Notes: generated by a model not told the origin, from the sequence alone. Positions 1 through 8,965 are shown, numbered from the stretch's first letter. The stretch: 64,000 bases of DNA from Verrucomicrobiota bacterium (GCA_016235555.1 JACRKC010000099.1:1-64000), one strand, 5' to 3'. Made by a program: numbers and translations.

Positions 1-131
1 CGGGGGCGCATCTCACTTTCCTGCACAGCGGAGGGGCGCTTTTCCAAGCGCCCACGCCCGGCGGTTGAAAACCGCCGCTCCGTCGCTCTCTCCGCACGGC
101 AAGAAACTGAGCTGCGACCCGAGGCCGGGAG

Positions 132-194
132 AGTAGTGCGGTGATTCAGCCCGCACCGGCCCCGCCAAAGTGCGGGCTGAAGCACCGCACTACT
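132..194. repeat. REP-like inverted pair, 'GTAGTGCGG' type
   Basis: An imperfect long inverted repeat: AGTAGTGCGGTGATTCAGCC on the left and the matching GGCTGAAGCACCGCACTACT on the right. It starts with GTAG and ends with CTAC. Close relatives of the same sequence type lie at 31221-31281 and 48332-48393. Two simple hairpins at about 34-53 and 59-77 precede it. Nothing coding is seen in 1-449. Confidence 0.8.
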
Positions 195-238
195 TCCGAC
201 CCCACCGACCGGTTATCGTGCGAACTTCCGCCAGCCCT

Positions 239-396
239 GGTTCGATGGGGTATAACTCAAACTGATGTCAGTGATTTGTAGCGGCGGTCCATGACCGCCG
301 TCGTTGCGCCAAGGGTATTCGTTCGGCGGTCATAGACCGCCGCTACAACCAGGCAGAAGAGAACTGACCTCAGTTTGAGTTACACTCGGTTCGATG
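239..396. mobile_element. MITE-like composite repeat with terminal inverted repeats and 9-bp flanking direct repeat
   Basis: Element body 248-387 (140 bp). The left end GGGTATAACTCAAACTGATG and the right end (read on the minus strand GAGTGTAACTCAAACTGAGG) are inverted repeats of about 24 bp. Inside lies a REP-like pair with GTAG at 278 and CTAC ending at 346. The flanks 239-247 and 388-396 are both GGTTCGATG, and the match runs two bases further, which looks like a target-site duplication. A second full copy is at 58920-59057 with the same spacing. It encodes no transposase, so it would need one in trans. Confidence 0.75.
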
Positions 397-449
397 GGCG
401 GGCTGGCGAATTCTTGACGGTGGCGCGCGCGGGCCGGCAGGCTCGGCGC

Positions 450-1130
450 ATGTCGTCCTCTGAGGAAGCGCCCGTTGCGAAAAAGAAACTGCCCGTGGTG
501 AAACTGGCGGTGGCGGGAGTCGTGCTCGCGATCGCGGCGGTGTTCCTGCTGCGCGGGGTCGATTTCGTGGCGGTGAAGGAGCGGGCGTTCGCGCTCATCC
601 GCGGAGTGGGGCCGGTGACGTTTTTCTCGGCGATGGCCGTGCTGCCGACATTCGCGGTGCCGATCACGCTGTTCACGATTCCGGCCGGCGAAGCGTTTGC
701 GCCGCAGTTCGGCATGGGTGGCGTGATCGCGATCTGCCTGGCGATCCTGGCGGTCAATCTCGCGCTGACCTACTGGGTGGCGCGTTACGCGGCGCGGCCG
801 CTGCTCACGCGTTTGCTCCAACGCTACGGTTACACCGTGCCGCGGGCGACGCCGGAGAACGCGCTCGCGATCACCGTCGTGATGCGGCTGACGCCCGGCC
901 CGCCCTACGCGGTGCAGGGCTACGTGCTCGGCATCGCGGAGGTGCCGTTCGGGCTCTACATGGTGGGGTCGTGGCTGTGTCAGGCGCCGTATGCCGTCGG
1001 CTTCATCGTGCTCGGGCAGGGCTTGCTCAACGGCAACTTCATGCTCGCGGCCAAGGGGCTGGGCGTGCTGGTGGTCGCCATCTTCGCGGTCCAGTGGTGG
1101 CGGAAGAAAAACGCGAAACGTGAAAACTGA
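450..1130 (+). CDS. VTT-domain (DedA/TVP38-like) inner-membrane protein
   Basis: A 226-residue integral membrane protein of the VTT/SNARE-associated superfamily, which includes the bacterial DedA and YdjX/YdjZ proteins, linked in other bacteria to membrane homeostasis and lipid-carrier movement. A hydrophobic segment at about 16-36 is followed by re-entrant-type segments around 53-110, with the typical stretch LPTFAVPITLFTIPAG and the later RLTPGPPYAVQGYVLG, then a C-terminal helix and a basic tail. An open frame extends upstream into the repeat at 375, but the ATG at 450 is chosen because it precedes a normal short cytoplasmic N-terminus. It lies 40 bp before xseA. Its substrate cannot be told from sequence. 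Confidence 0.8.
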   Translation: MSSSEEAPVAKKKLPVVKLAVAGVVLAIAAVFLLRGVDFVAVKERAFALIRGVGPVTFFSAMAVLPTFAVPITLFTIPAGEAFAPQFGMGGVIAICLAILAVNLALTYWVARYAARPLLTRLLQRYGYTVPRATPENALAITVVMRLTPGPPYAVQGYVLGIAEVPFGLYMVGSWLCQAPYAVGFIVLGQGLLNGNFMLAAKGLGVLVVAIFAVQWWRKKNAKREN

Positions 1131-1170
1131 GCGGCAACGCGAACCCGGTCCGGGCGGGGAGCGCGACCCC

Positions 1171-2460
1171 ATGCTCCGGCCTGAGGCGGGACGCCTCGGC
1201 CACGACCGCGCGGACCGCGTCGAGAGCGTGAGCGAGTTCACGCGGCGCGTGAAGACGCTGCTGGAAAGCGGCATCCGGCCCGGCTGGGTGCGGGGCGAGG
1301 TGTCGAACCTGCGCGCGCAGGCGAGCGGGCACGTCTATTTTTCGCTGAAGGACGCGGGCGCGCAGCTCAGCGCGGTGCTCTTCCGCGGCGATGCGCTGCG
1401 GCAAAGCGTGAAGCTGCGCGACGGGTTGCAGATCGTCGTCTACGGCGAGGTGAGCGTCTACGAGGCGCGCGGACAGTATCAGCTGATCGTGCGCGCGGTG
1501 ATCGAGGACGGGGTGGGGCGGCTGCAGCGCGAGTTCGAGGCGCTGAAGGCGCGGTTGGCTGCGGAGGGGTTGTTCGCCGCGGAAAAAAAGCGCGCGATCC
1601 CCGCGATGCCGGCGTGCGTGGGCTTCATCACATCGCCGACCGGGGCGGCGGTGCAGGATTTTCTGCGCATCCTCACGCGACGCGGCTGGCGTGGGCGCGT
1701 GGTGGTGCTGCCGGCAAAAGTTCAGGGCGAGGGCGCGGCGGCGGAGATGATTGCGATGCTCGAGGTGGCGCGACAGCTGGAAATTTTCGACCTGCTGGTG
1801 ATCGGCCGCGGCGGCGGCAGCATCGAAGATTTGTGGGCATTTAACGAGGAGCCGCTCGTGCGGGCGGTCGCGGCGAGCCCGGTGCCGATCATCTCGGCGG
1901 TGGGGCATGAGATCGATTTCACGCTGTGCGATTTTGCGGCGGATGTGCGGGCGGAGACGCCGAGCGCGGCGGCGGAGTTGATCTCAAGCGGATTCGTCGA
2001 GTGCGCGGAAAGGGCGGGGCGGGCGGGCGAGGCGATGGACGCGGTAATCGAGGCGGCGCTCGCGCGGGCGACCGAACGGCTGGATCACGCGCGGTCGCGG
2101 CTGCGGCTGCTCACGCCCGCGGCGCAGATCGAGCAGGGCTTTTTGCGATTGGACGATTTGTCGAATCGCCTGGGCGCCGCGCTGGGCGTGGCGGTCGAGG
2201 CGAAGCGGCGCCGGCTGACGGAAGCGGCTGCCACGCTGGCGCTGCGCTCGCCGGAGACGCGCGTGCAGATCGAATCGCACCGCCTGCTTGCCCTTTGGAA
2301 GCGGCTGCAGGCGGCGAGCCCGGTGTCGGTGCTCAACCGCGGGTTCGCCATCGTGCGCGACGAGGCGGGAAAACCGGTCGGACGGAAGGCAGCGGTGCGG
2401 AAGGGGCAGCGGCTCGTGAATCAGTTCGCGGATGGCGAGGTGCGGGTGACGGCGGAGTAG
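1171..2460 (+). CDS. xseA: Exodeoxyribonuclease VII large subunit
   Basis: Large subunit of exonuclease VII, which degrades single-stranded DNA from both ends in complex with XseB. The 429 residues show the N-terminal OB-fold (SEFTRRVKTLLES through HVYFSLKDAGAQLSAVLFRG), the central nuclease domain (CVGFITSPTGAAVQDFLRIL, VIGRGGGSIEDLWAFNEE, SAVGHEIDFTLCDF) and the long helical region ending in SVLNRGFAIV. Length fits the family. ATG 1171 is preferred over GTG 1228; the residues between them include LRPEAGRLGH, encoded by a GAGGCGGGACGCCTC hairpin resembling half of the repeat at 56185, so the extreme N-terminus may be repeat-derived. No xseB is visible next to it. Confidence 0.93.
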   Translation: MLRPEAGRLGHDRADRVESVSEFTRRVKTLLESGIRPGWVRGEVSNLRAQASGHVYFSLKDAGAQLSAVLFRGDALRQSVKLRDGLQIVVYGEVSVYEARGQYQLIVRAVIEDGVGRLQREFEALKARLAAEGLFAAEKKRAIPAMPACVGFITSPTGAAVQDFLRILTRRGWRGRVVVLPAKVQGEGAAAEMIAMLEVARQLEIFDLLVIGRGGGSIEDLWAFNEEPLVRAVAASPVPIISAVGHEIDFTLCDFAADVRAETPSAAAELISSGFVECAERAGRAGEAMDAVIEAALARATERLDHARSRLRLLTPAAQIEQGFLRLDDLSNRLGAALGVAVEAKRRRLTEAAATLALRSPETRVQIESHRLLALWKRLQAASPVSVLNRGFAIVRDEAGKPVGRKAAVRKGQRLVNQFADGEVRVTAE

Positions 2461-2475
2461 GGCGGGAGCGGGAGT

Positions 2476-2631
2476 GTAGCGGCGGGCCTCCGTGCCCGCC
2501 GGTTCGGGTTCGTCGAACACTGCCGGACCCGGCGGGCAGGGACGCCCGCCGCTGCTACACCGAGCCGACGCGGGTGATCGCGTTTCTTCAGGTTTCTTCG
2601 ACGTTTTCTGACGTCAGTTTGGGTCACACCC
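2476..2631. repeat. REP-like pair followed by one MITE arm
   Basis: GTAGCGGCGGGCCTCCGTGC at 2476 pairs with the segment ending CGCCCGCCGCTGCTAC at 2558. Then 2608-2631 carries CTGACGTCAGTTTGGGTCAC, the right terminal arm of the MITE-like element seen complete at 248-387; the left arm is missing. A further GTGGACGAGGCGTCTCGCC hairpin lies at 2644-2668. This accounts for most of the gene-free stretch 2461-2793. Confidence 0.7.
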
Positions 2632-2793
2632 TCCGGCTCGGGCGTGGACGAGGCGTCTCGCCTCGTTTTTCAGCATCGGAAGGCCCGCGATCCGAAGCCG
2701 CCGTTCTTCGCCCGCGTTGCCACTCGTCCTCTCGCGCCAGGCCGCGACCGCCGGGCGCTTGTCATCCCCGGCCCGGCGTATTCACTCCGGCGC

Positions 2794-4143
2794 GTGAGCC
2801 CGGCCCCATCTGGCATCCTCCGTCGCGCCCTCGTCAGTCTCGCGTCGCTCGTCATCGGGCACGCCTCCGCCCAACCGCTCGCTTTTCCCGACGCCGAGGG
2901 TTGGGGTCGCCACGCCACGGGCGGTCGCGGCGGCGAGGTCCACGCCGTCACCACGCTGGCCGACTCCGGCCCGGGCTCGCTGCGCGACGCAGTGAGCGCA
3001 CCCGGCCGCACGATTGTCTTCCGCGTGTCCGGCACGATCGACCTCCAGTCCGACCTCGTCGTCCGCCAATCCCACCTCACCATCGCCGGCCAGACCGCAC
3101 CGGGCGACGGCATCTGCTTGCGCCGTTTCCCGCTGCGCATCGACGGCGCGAGCCATCTCGTCATCCGGCACCTCCGGGTGCGCCCGGGCGCCGCGTCCGG
3201 CCAGCCGAATGATGGCATCGAAATTCGCAACGGCCACGACATCATCCTCGATCACTGCTCCGTCAGCTGGTCCGTCGACGAAGCGATCAACACCTGGCAC
3301 GGCGCGAAAAACATCTCCGTCCAATGGTGCCTGATCGCCGAGCCGCTCCACCACAGCGTGCATCCCAAGGGCGCCCACGGCTACGGCGCCTCGTGGGGCG
3401 GCGAACGCGCCAGCTACCACCACAATCTCTTCGCCCATTGCACGGCGCGCGCTCCCAGCGTCGCCGGCAACGACCGCGAGCGCACCGTGCTCATGGACCA
3501 CCGCTGCTCCGTGATCTTCAATTGGGATCACCGCTCCTGCGACGGAAAGCCGGAGAGCATCAACGTCGTGAACAACTACTACAAACCCGGCCCCGCCACC
3601 CGCCCCGACGTGCGCCGCCGCCTCGTGCGCATCGACGATACGCAGGCCCGCTACGGCTACGAATCGGTCTGGTTCATCGACGGCAATGCACTCGAAGGCG
3701 ACGACGCCGTTTCCGCCGACAACTGGCGCGGCGGCGTCGAGTTCGAAGGCCGCACGTCCGCCGCCGTCAACCGCCGCCTCACGCCATTTCCCGTTGCGCC
3801 GGTCACCACCCAGCCCGCGGCCGACGCCTACTCGCTGGTGCTGCGCGATGCGGGCGCGACCCGGCCGCGCCGCGACGCGGTCGACGCCCGCATCGCACGC
3901 GAAGTCGGCACTGGCCGGCCCACCTTCGGCAACGGCATCGTCGATCACCCCGGCCAGGTCGGCGGCTGGCCCGACCTGAAATCCGCGGCAGCGCCCGCCG
4001 ATACCGATGGCGACGGCATGCCCGACGCATGGGAACTCACCCACGGTCTCGACCCGCGCGATCCCGCCGACCGCAACGGGCGCTCGCTTGATCGCACCTA
4101 CACGAATCTCGAGATTTTTCTGAATGGCCTCGCGGCCAACTGA
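2794..4143 (+). CDS. Pectate lyase-like secreted protein (polysaccharide lyase 1 type)
   Basis: Likely cleaves pectate/polygalacturonate by beta-elimination outside the cytoplasm. The GTG at 2794 starts a good signal peptide (basic start, then LVSLASLVIG, cut after HASAQP); the longer frame from 2644 begins inside a repeat and was set aside. The mature protein opens with FPDAEGWGRHATGGRGGEVH and SGPGSLRDAV, the usual start of bacterial pectate-lyase beta-helices, followed by right-handed helix rungs and SYHHNLFAHCTARAPSV. The C-terminus DTDGDGMPDAWELTHGLDP is a calcium-binding-type tail common in these enzymes. 449 residues, normal length. It heads a run of plus-strand carbohydrate genes; the next gene starts 19 bp after it. 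Confidence 0.82.
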   Translation: MSPAPSGILRRALVSLASLVIGHASAQPLAFPDAEGWGRHATGGRGGEVHAVTTLADSGPGSLRDAVSAPGRTIVFRVSGTIDLQSDLVVRQSHLTIAGQTAPGDGICLRRFPLRIDGASHLVIRHLRVRPGAASGQPNDGIEIRNGHDIILDHCSVSWSVDEAINTWHGAKNISVQWCLIAEPLHHSVHPKGAHGYGASWGGERASYHHNLFAHCTARAPSVAGNDRERTVLMDHRCSVIFNWDHRSCDGKPESINVVNNYYKPGPATRPDVRRRLVRIDDTQARYGYESVWFIDGNALEGDDAVSADNWRGGVEFEGRTSAAVNRRLTPFPVAPVTTQPAADAYSLVLRDAGATRPRRDAVDARIAREVGTGRPTFGNGIVDHPGQVGGWPDLKSAAAPADTDGDGMPDAWELTHGLDPRDPADRNGRSLDRTYTNLEIFLNGLAAN

Positions 4144-4162
4144 GGCCTCACAGTCGCGGCCG

Positions 4163-5047
4163 ATGAGTTCTCCCACCGGCGATTCTCCCGCCCTCGGCTT
4201 GATCGGGCTCGGCCTTCTCGGCAGCGCCCTCGCTGAACGCCTGCTCGCCGGCGGTTTCCGTGTCATTGGCTGGGATCTCGATGCGGCCCGCCGCGAAGCG
4301 TTTGCTCGATCCGGCGGTCACGTGGCCGGCGGCGCCGGGGAAGTATTTTCCGCCCCCACCCGGCTCATGCTGAGCCTGCCGTCGCATCGCGAGGTCAACG
4401 CGCTCCTCCGCGACCACGCCGCCGCGGTCCATCCGGGGCTCACCGTGATCGACACCACGACGGGCGATCCCGATTCGTCGGCCGCACTCGCCGCGGAGCT
4501 CGCACGACGCGGCTGCGTCTATCTCGACGCCACCGTCTCCGGCAGCAGCGCGCAGGTGCGCGAGGGCACCGCGGTCCTCATGGTCGGCGGCGACGCGGCG
4601 GCTTTCGCCGCGTGCGCCGATATTTTTTCCCAGCTCGGATGCCAGGCGTTTCACACCGGCCCGGCCGGCTCGGGCGCGAAAATGAAGCTCGTCACCAACA
4701 CCGTGCTCGGCCTCAACCGCGCCGCCCTCGCCGAGGGCCTCGCCCTCGCCCGCGGTCTCGGCCTCGACGCCGCCCAGGCGCTCGCGGTCATGCGCGGCGG
4801 CCCCGCCTACTCGCGCATCATGGACCGCAAGGGCGAGAAGATGCTGCACAGCGAGTTCTCCCCCGAGGCCCGCCTCTCGCAGCACCTCAAGGACGTGCGC
4901 CTCATCGTCGAGCACGGCCGCGCCGCCGGCCTGCCGATGCCGCTCAGCGCCACGCACCGTGCGATCCTCGAGCAAGCCGAGGCCGCCGGGCTCGGCGCCC
5001 TCGATAACAGCGCGATCATCCAAGTGCTGGGCCGCGCGAAACCATAA
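4163..5047 (+). CDS. NAD(P)-dependent beta-hydroxyacid dehydrogenase (3-hydroxyisobutyrate dehydrogenase family)
   Basis: A 294-residue cytosolic oxidoreductase of the 6-phosphogluconate/3-hydroxyisobutyrate dehydrogenase superfamily. The Rossmann motif GLIGLGLLGSALAERLLAGG is at about residues 11-30, followed by the acidic WDLD that reads the ribose. The substrate loop TVSGSSAQVREGTAVLMVGG and the helix carrying the catalytic lysine (GAKMKLVTNTVLGLN) are both present. Family members act on tartronate semialdehyde, 3-hydroxyisobutyrate or related acids; the substrate here is not known. ATG 4163 is chosen because an upstream in-frame ATG overlaps the lyase gene and adds no conserved residues. 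A tartronate-semialdehyde role would pair with the distant glycerate kinase, but that is only inference. Confidence 0.85.
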   Translation: MSSPTGDSPALGLIGLGLLGSALAERLLAGGFRVIGWDLDAARREAFARSGGHVAGGAGEVFSAPTRLMLSLPSHREVNALLRDHAAAVHPGLTVIDTTTGDPDSSAALAAELARRGCVYLDATVSGSSAQVREGTAVLMVGGDAAAFAACADIFSQLGCQAFHTGPAGSGAKMKLVTNTVLGLNRAALAEGLALARGLGLDAAQALAVMRGGPAYSRIMDRKGEKMLHSEFSPEARLSQHLKDVRLIVEHGRAAGLPMPLSATHRAILEQAEAAGLGALDNSAIIQVLGRAKP

Positions 5048-5108
5048 AAAATTTTCCGAAGCATTCGATCAAACCCGCATGACACCAACGCCAACCACGG
5101 CCCCAGTC

Positions 5109-5164
5109 GTAGCCGCGAGCGCCAGCGAGTGGTGGTTCGCCCGCTCGCTGGCGCTCGCAGCTAC
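5109..5164. repeat. REP-like inverted pair
   Basis: GTAGCCGCGAGCGCCAGCGA at the left and GCTGGCGCTCGCAGCTAC at the right form a near-perfect hairpin ending in GTAG/CTAC. The same family type recurs at 8997-9056. It sits between the dehydrogenase and the MFS gene. Confidence 0.8.
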
Positions 5165-5233
5165 CCCAACCAAACCGCAGCATGTTTGCCTGCCGCGGGC
5201 GACCAGGGCTTCGGGGGATCGGCCCTATCGCGA

Positions 5234-6496
5234 ATGACCGCCCCGTCGGCTCCGCTTTCCCGTGGTGCGCGCTACGCGGTCCTCGCCGCGGCGTTCGGCG
5301 CGTTGCTGTTCGACGGCTTCGAACTCGGTCTCATGCCGCTCGCGTCGCTCTCGGTTTCGAAAAGCCTGCTCGGCCCCGGCTACACCCCCATGCTCGGCGG
5401 CGACTGGTTCGCGCGGTTCACGGCCGCGTTGATGTTCGGCGCCGCCGTCGGCGGCATTTTGCTCGGCGCGCTCGGCGATCGCATCGGCCGCGCGCGCGCG
5501 ATGGGCGTGAGCATTTTGTTCTACTCGGTCTTCGCCGGGCTGGGCGCGTGGGTGCAGACCCAGGAACAAATGCTGTGGCTGCGCTTTGTAGTGGGCCTCG
5601 GCGTCGGCGGCGTCTGGCCCAACGCCGTCGCCCTCGTCGCCGAGGCGTGGCCCGACAAGTCGCGCCCCGTCGTCGCCGGGTTGATGGGCGCCGCGATCAA
5701 CTCGGGCATTTTGCTGCTCTCGCAACTCGCCCAGCTCCACCCGGTGACCGCCGATTCGTGGCGCTGGCTGTTCTACATCGCCGCGGTTCCGGCCGCGCTC
5801 GGTCTCGTCGTGCTCGCATTGCTCCCCGAGTCGCCCGCCTGGCTCGCCACGCGCGCAGCCGCGACGCTCGTCGCAAAGAAACCCCCGACCCCGTTGCGCG
5901 AACTCTTCCGCCCGCCCCTCCTGCGCCTCACGCTCGTCGGTATTTTGCTCGGCTCGATTCCGCTCGTGGGCGCGTGGGCCGCCAGCAAGTGGATGATCCC
6001 GTGGGCCGACGAAATCGGCCGCAGCGTGCGCGCCGATTACAAGGCGCTCACGCAGGGTTGGTGGGCCGCCGGTGCGATCCTCGGCAGCCTGATCGGCGCC
6101 CAGGTCGCCGCGCTCGTCGGCCGCCGCATCTCGTATTGCGCGATCAGCATCGGCTCGTTCGGGCTCACGTTCGCGCTGTTTCAGTGGACCGCTCCGTTGC
6201 AGCCGTCGTTTTTCCCCGTCGTGTTCGCGCAAGGACTGGTCGCTACCTTGTTCTTCGGCTGGCTGCCGCTCTACCTGCCGGAACTTTTCCCCACCGCGGT
6301 GCGGGCCACCGGCAGCGGCATCGCCTACAACGTCGGCCGGTTCGCCACTGCCGCGGGCGTGCTCGCCGCCGGCGCCCTTTTCACCCTGCTCGGCGGCCGC
6401 TACCCGGCCGTGGGCGCCACCGCCGCGTGCATCTACGGCCTCGGCGCTTTCGCCATCTGGTTCGCCCCGGAAACCTCCCGCCAATCCCTGCGCTGA
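5234..6496 (+). CDS. MFS transporter
   Basis: A 420-residue major facilitator superfamily permease with about twelve membrane segments. Visible signatures are the loop 2-3 motif GALGDRIGRARAMG, the acid FDGFELGLMPL in helix 1 (reminiscent of sugar/aromatic-acid symporters) and VVGLGVGGVWPNAVALVAE in helix 4. The second half repeats the fold (WWAAGAILGSLIGAQVAALVGRR; FPTAVRATGSGIAYNVGR). The ATG at 5234 is chosen; the frame is open further upstream only because it reads through the REP element at 5109-5164. It precedes DUF6807 by 13 bp, so import of the substrate handled by the neighbouring enzymes is likely. Substrate unknown. Confidence 0.87.
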   Translation: MTAPSAPLSRGARYAVLAAAFGALLFDGFELGLMPLASLSVSKSLLGPGYTPMLGGDWFARFTAALMFGAAVGGILLGALGDRIGRARAMGVSILFYSVFAGLGAWVQTQEQMLWLRFVVGLGVGGVWPNAVALVAEAWPDKSRPVVAGLMGAAINSGILLLSQLAQLHPVTADSWRWLFYIAAVPAALGLVVLALLPESPAWLATRAAATLVAKKPPTPLRELFRPPLLRLTLVGILLGSIPLVGAWAASKWMIPWADEIGRSVRADYKALTQGWWAAGAILGSLIGAQVAALVGRRISYCAISIGSFGLTFALFQWTAPLQPSFFPVVFAQGLVATLFFGWLPLYLPELFPTAVRATGSGIAYNVGRFATAAGVLAAGALFTLLGGRYPAVGATAACIYGLGAFAIWFAPETSRQSLR

Positions 6497-6509
6497 CGCC
6501 CGCCCCACC

Positions 6510-7475
6510 ATGAAACCGCTCGCGCTCGCCCTGCTCGCCGTCTCGCTCGCCGCCACCGCGGCCGAGCCCACGGTCACCTTCACCCGCCAGACCGACCGCG
6601 TGCGCATCGAGATCGGCGGCCGCCACTTCTCCGACTACGTGCACGCCGGCTGGCCCAAGCCTTGTCTCTACCCGATCCTCGACGCCGATGGCACGAGCTA
6701 CACGCGTGATTTCCCGTTCAAGAAGAACCCTGCCGAGGTGCCCGACCACGACTGGCATCGCGGCGTCTGGTTCGCCCACGGCGCGGTGAACGGCCACGAT
6801 CTCTGGCGCGAGTTGCCCGACAAGCAGACCGGCCGCATCGTCCTCGACCAAATCCTCGAGGCGCGCGACGGCCCCACCGGCGTGCTCCGCCTCCGTCAAC
6901 TCTGGCAAACGCACGACGGCCGGACGCTGCTCACCGACGAGACCACGCTGCGCATCACGCGCCACGCCACGGCTACGTTGCTCGATTACGATGTCACGCT
7001 CCGCGCCACGCACGGCGCTGTCACGCTCGGCGACACCGAGGAGGGTTCGATGGCTGTCCGCATCAACGAGGCGCTTCGCGTCACCCACGGCAAGGGCAAG
7101 GACAAGCGCACCGGCACCGGCCACCTCGTGAACGCCGCCGGCGAGCGCGACATCCCCGTCTGGGGCAAGCGCGCCGCGTGGTGCGACGCCTCCGGCCCGC
7201 TGCCCGACGACCGCGTGATCGGCCTCGCGCTGCTCGAGCACCCGCAGAATTTCCGCCACCCCACGTGGTGGCACGCCCGCGATTACGGACTCCTCTCCGC
7301 GAATCCATTCGGCCGGCACGACTTCGAGAAGCTCAAGGATCAACCGACCGCCGGCGACCACGCGATCCCGGCCGGCGGCTCGCTGACGCTGCGCTATCGG
7401 TTCATTTTCCATCGTGGCGACACCGCCACCGCCGACATCCCCGCCCGCTTCCGCGCCTACGCCGCGGAGCGATAA
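6510..7475 (+). CDS. DUF6807 (PmoA-like) family secreted protein
   Basis: 321 residues with a clean signal peptide (MKPLALALLAVSLAATAAEP). The region HAGWPKPCLYPILDADGTSY, then DHDWHRGVWFAHGAVNGHDLW, is the hallmark of the family often annotated as methane-oxygenase PmoA or DUF6807. Such genes are abundant in Planctomycetes and Verrucomicrobia next to Gfo/Idh/MocA genes, and the name does not imply methane oxidation. The conserved His/Asp/Trp cluster could form a sugar or metal site. It lies in a tight run: 13 bp after the MFS gene and 27 bp before the next oxidoreductase. Biochemical role unknown; a periplasmic carbohydrate-processing function is inferred from context. Confidence 0.8.
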   Translation: MKPLALALLAVSLAATAAEPTVTFTRQTDRVRIEIGGRHFSDYVHAGWPKPCLYPILDADGTSYTRDFPFKKNPAEVPDHDWHRGVWFAHGAVNGHDLWRELPDKQTGRIVLDQILEARDGPTGVLRLRQLWQTHDGRTLLTDETTLRITRHATATLLDYDVTLRATHGAVTLGDTEEGSMAVRINEALRVTHGKGKDKRTGTGHLVNAAGERDIPVWGKRAAWCDASGPLPDDRVIGLALLEHPQNFRHPTWWHARDYGLLSANPFGRHDFEKLKDQPTAGDHAIPAGGSLTLRYRFIFHRGDTATADIPARFRAYAAER

Positions 7476-7502
7476 CCCCGATCCGCCCAACGCCTCCCCG
7501 CC

Positions 7503-8957
7503 ATGTCCGCCTATACCCGCCGTCGTTTTCTCACCCGGACCGTTGTCGCCAGCACCTTCGCGTTTCCGTTCGTCCAGCGCGCCCGCGCCGCGGGCAGTCC
7601 CAATGCGGCGATCGCCCTCGCCGTGATCGGCCTCGGCGGCAAGGGCAGGAGCCACGTGAAAAACGTTCTCGCCACCGAGGGCGCACGCCTCACCGCCCTG
7701 TGCGACGTCGACCCCGAGCGGCTCGCCGCCCAGGTGCAGGTCGCCAAGGAGGCCGGCCTCACGCCCTTCGCCACCACCGACGCCCGCAAAATTCTCGAGC
7801 GCACCGACGTGGACGCCGTCATCATCGCCACCCCCAATCACTGGCACGCCACGCTCGCGATCTGGGCCTGCCGCGCCGGCAAGGACGTCTACGTCGAGAA
7901 ACCCGTTTCCCACGACCTCTGGGAAGGCGCGCAACTCGCCGCCGTCGCCCGGCAGACCGGCCGCATCGTGCAGGCCGGCACGCAGTATCGCTCCGACGAA
8001 GGCCTGCGTGCCGCCGCCGCGTGGATCAAGGAGGGGCACATCGGCAAACCCACCTCCGCACACATCGTGTGGTATGAATACCGCCCGTCCATCGGCCGCG
8101 CCGAGCCCCACCGCCCGACCGACCTCGACTACGATCTCTACTGCGGACCGGCCCCGGTGGAGCCGCTCACGCGTCCGAAACTCCACTACGACTGGCATTG
8201 GGTGTGGTCGACCGGCGACGGCGATCTCGGCAACAGCGGCGTCCACCCGATCGACGCGTGCCGCATGCTCGCCGGGCTGACCGGTCTGCCCCGTCGCGCC
8301 CTCTGCCTCGGTGGCCGTTTCGGCGTCGACGATGCCGGCCAGACGCCCAACACCCAGCTCACGCTCCTCGACCATCCCGGTTTCTCGATGCTGGTCGAGA
8401 ACCGCAACCTCCCCGCGAAGAGCGGCCAGAAGGCGATGGATCAGTTCCGCGGCATCCGCGAAGGCATCGCGCTCGACTGCGAGGGCGGCTCGTTCGTCGG
8501 CCTGCGGGGCGGTGGCTGGATTTTCGATCGCGACGGCAAACGTGTCCGCCAGTTCCTCGGCGACGGTGGTGGCAAGCACCTCGCCAACTTCCTCGACGCC
8601 GTCCGTTCCCGCCGCGCCGGCGACCTCAACGCCCCGATCCTCCAGGGTCACTACTCGGCCGTGCTCTGCCACGTCGGCAATCTTTCGTGGCGGCTCGGAA
8701 GCGAGGCTTCCGCCGGCGAATGTCGCGACGCGATCCGTCAACAGCCCGAGGCCGCGACCACGTTCGATCAGCTCCAACGGCATCTGGCGGCCAACAATCT
8801 CGACGCGGCGAAAGCGCGGTTCACTCTCGGCGCCCCCCTCGACCTCGATCCCGCCACCGGCGAGATCACCGCCGCCGGCGAGGCGTCGACGCTCGCCCGT
8901 GCCCGCGCACTCGCTCGCGGCAGCCACCGCACTCCTTACGCCTTCGCACCCGCGTAG
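7503..8957 (+). CDS. Gfo/Idh/MocA family oxidoreductase with Tat signal
   Basis: 484 residues. The N-terminus has a twin-arginine export signal (TRRRFLTRTVVASTFAFPF), so the enzyme probably works in the periplasm with a tightly bound nicotinamide cofactor, like other exported members of the family. Rossmann motif VIGLGGKGRSHVKNVL, then LCDVDPERL, the NHWHATLAIWAC segment and the EKPVSHDL motif carrying the family lysine are all visible. The C-terminal alpha/beta domain includes WSTGDGDLGNSGVHPIDACR. Family members oxidise or reduce sugars; exported ones have been linked to 3-keto-sugar chemistry. It follows DUF6807 closely. The stop codon is TAG within a GTAG tetranucleotide, just before a nest of REP elements. 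Confidence 0.87.
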   Translation: MSAYTRRRFLTRTVVASTFAFPFVQRARAAGSPNAAIALAVIGLGGKGRSHVKNVLATEGARLTALCDVDPERLAAQVQVAKEAGLTPFATTDARKILERTDVDAVIIATPNHWHATLAIWACRAGKDVYVEKPVSHDLWEGAQLAAVARQTGRIVQAGTQYRSDEGLRAAAAWIKEGHIGKPTSAHIVWYEYRPSIGRAEPHRPTDLDYDLYCGPAPVEPLTRPKLHYDWHWVWSTGDGDLGNSGVHPIDACRMLAGLTGLPRRALCLGGRFGVDDAGQTPNTQLTLLDHPGFSMLVENRNLPAKSGQKAMDQFRGIREGIALDCEGGSFVGLRGGGWIFDRDGKRVRQFLGDGGGKHLANFLDAVRSRRAGDLNAPILQGHYSAVLCHVGNLSWRLGSEASAGECRDAIRQQPEAATTFDQLQRHLAANNLDAAKARFTLGAPLDLDPATGEITAAGEASTLARARALARGSHRTPYAFAPA

Positions 8958-8965
8958 TCGCAGCA

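Noticed and set aside
1185-1205. Half-repeat at the 5' end of xseA as an in-frame insertion
   Set aside because: Only a single short hairpin and the true start may lie after it (GTG 1228), so not counted among firm cases.
2644-2793. GTG at 2644 as start of the pectate lyase
   Set aside because: It lies in a repeat hairpin and would bury the signal peptide 50 residues inside.
8694-8720. GGAAGCGAGGCTTCC palindrome in the oxidoreductase at 7503
   Set aside because: Short, without GTAG/GTGG ends; could be chance in codons for RLGSEAS.
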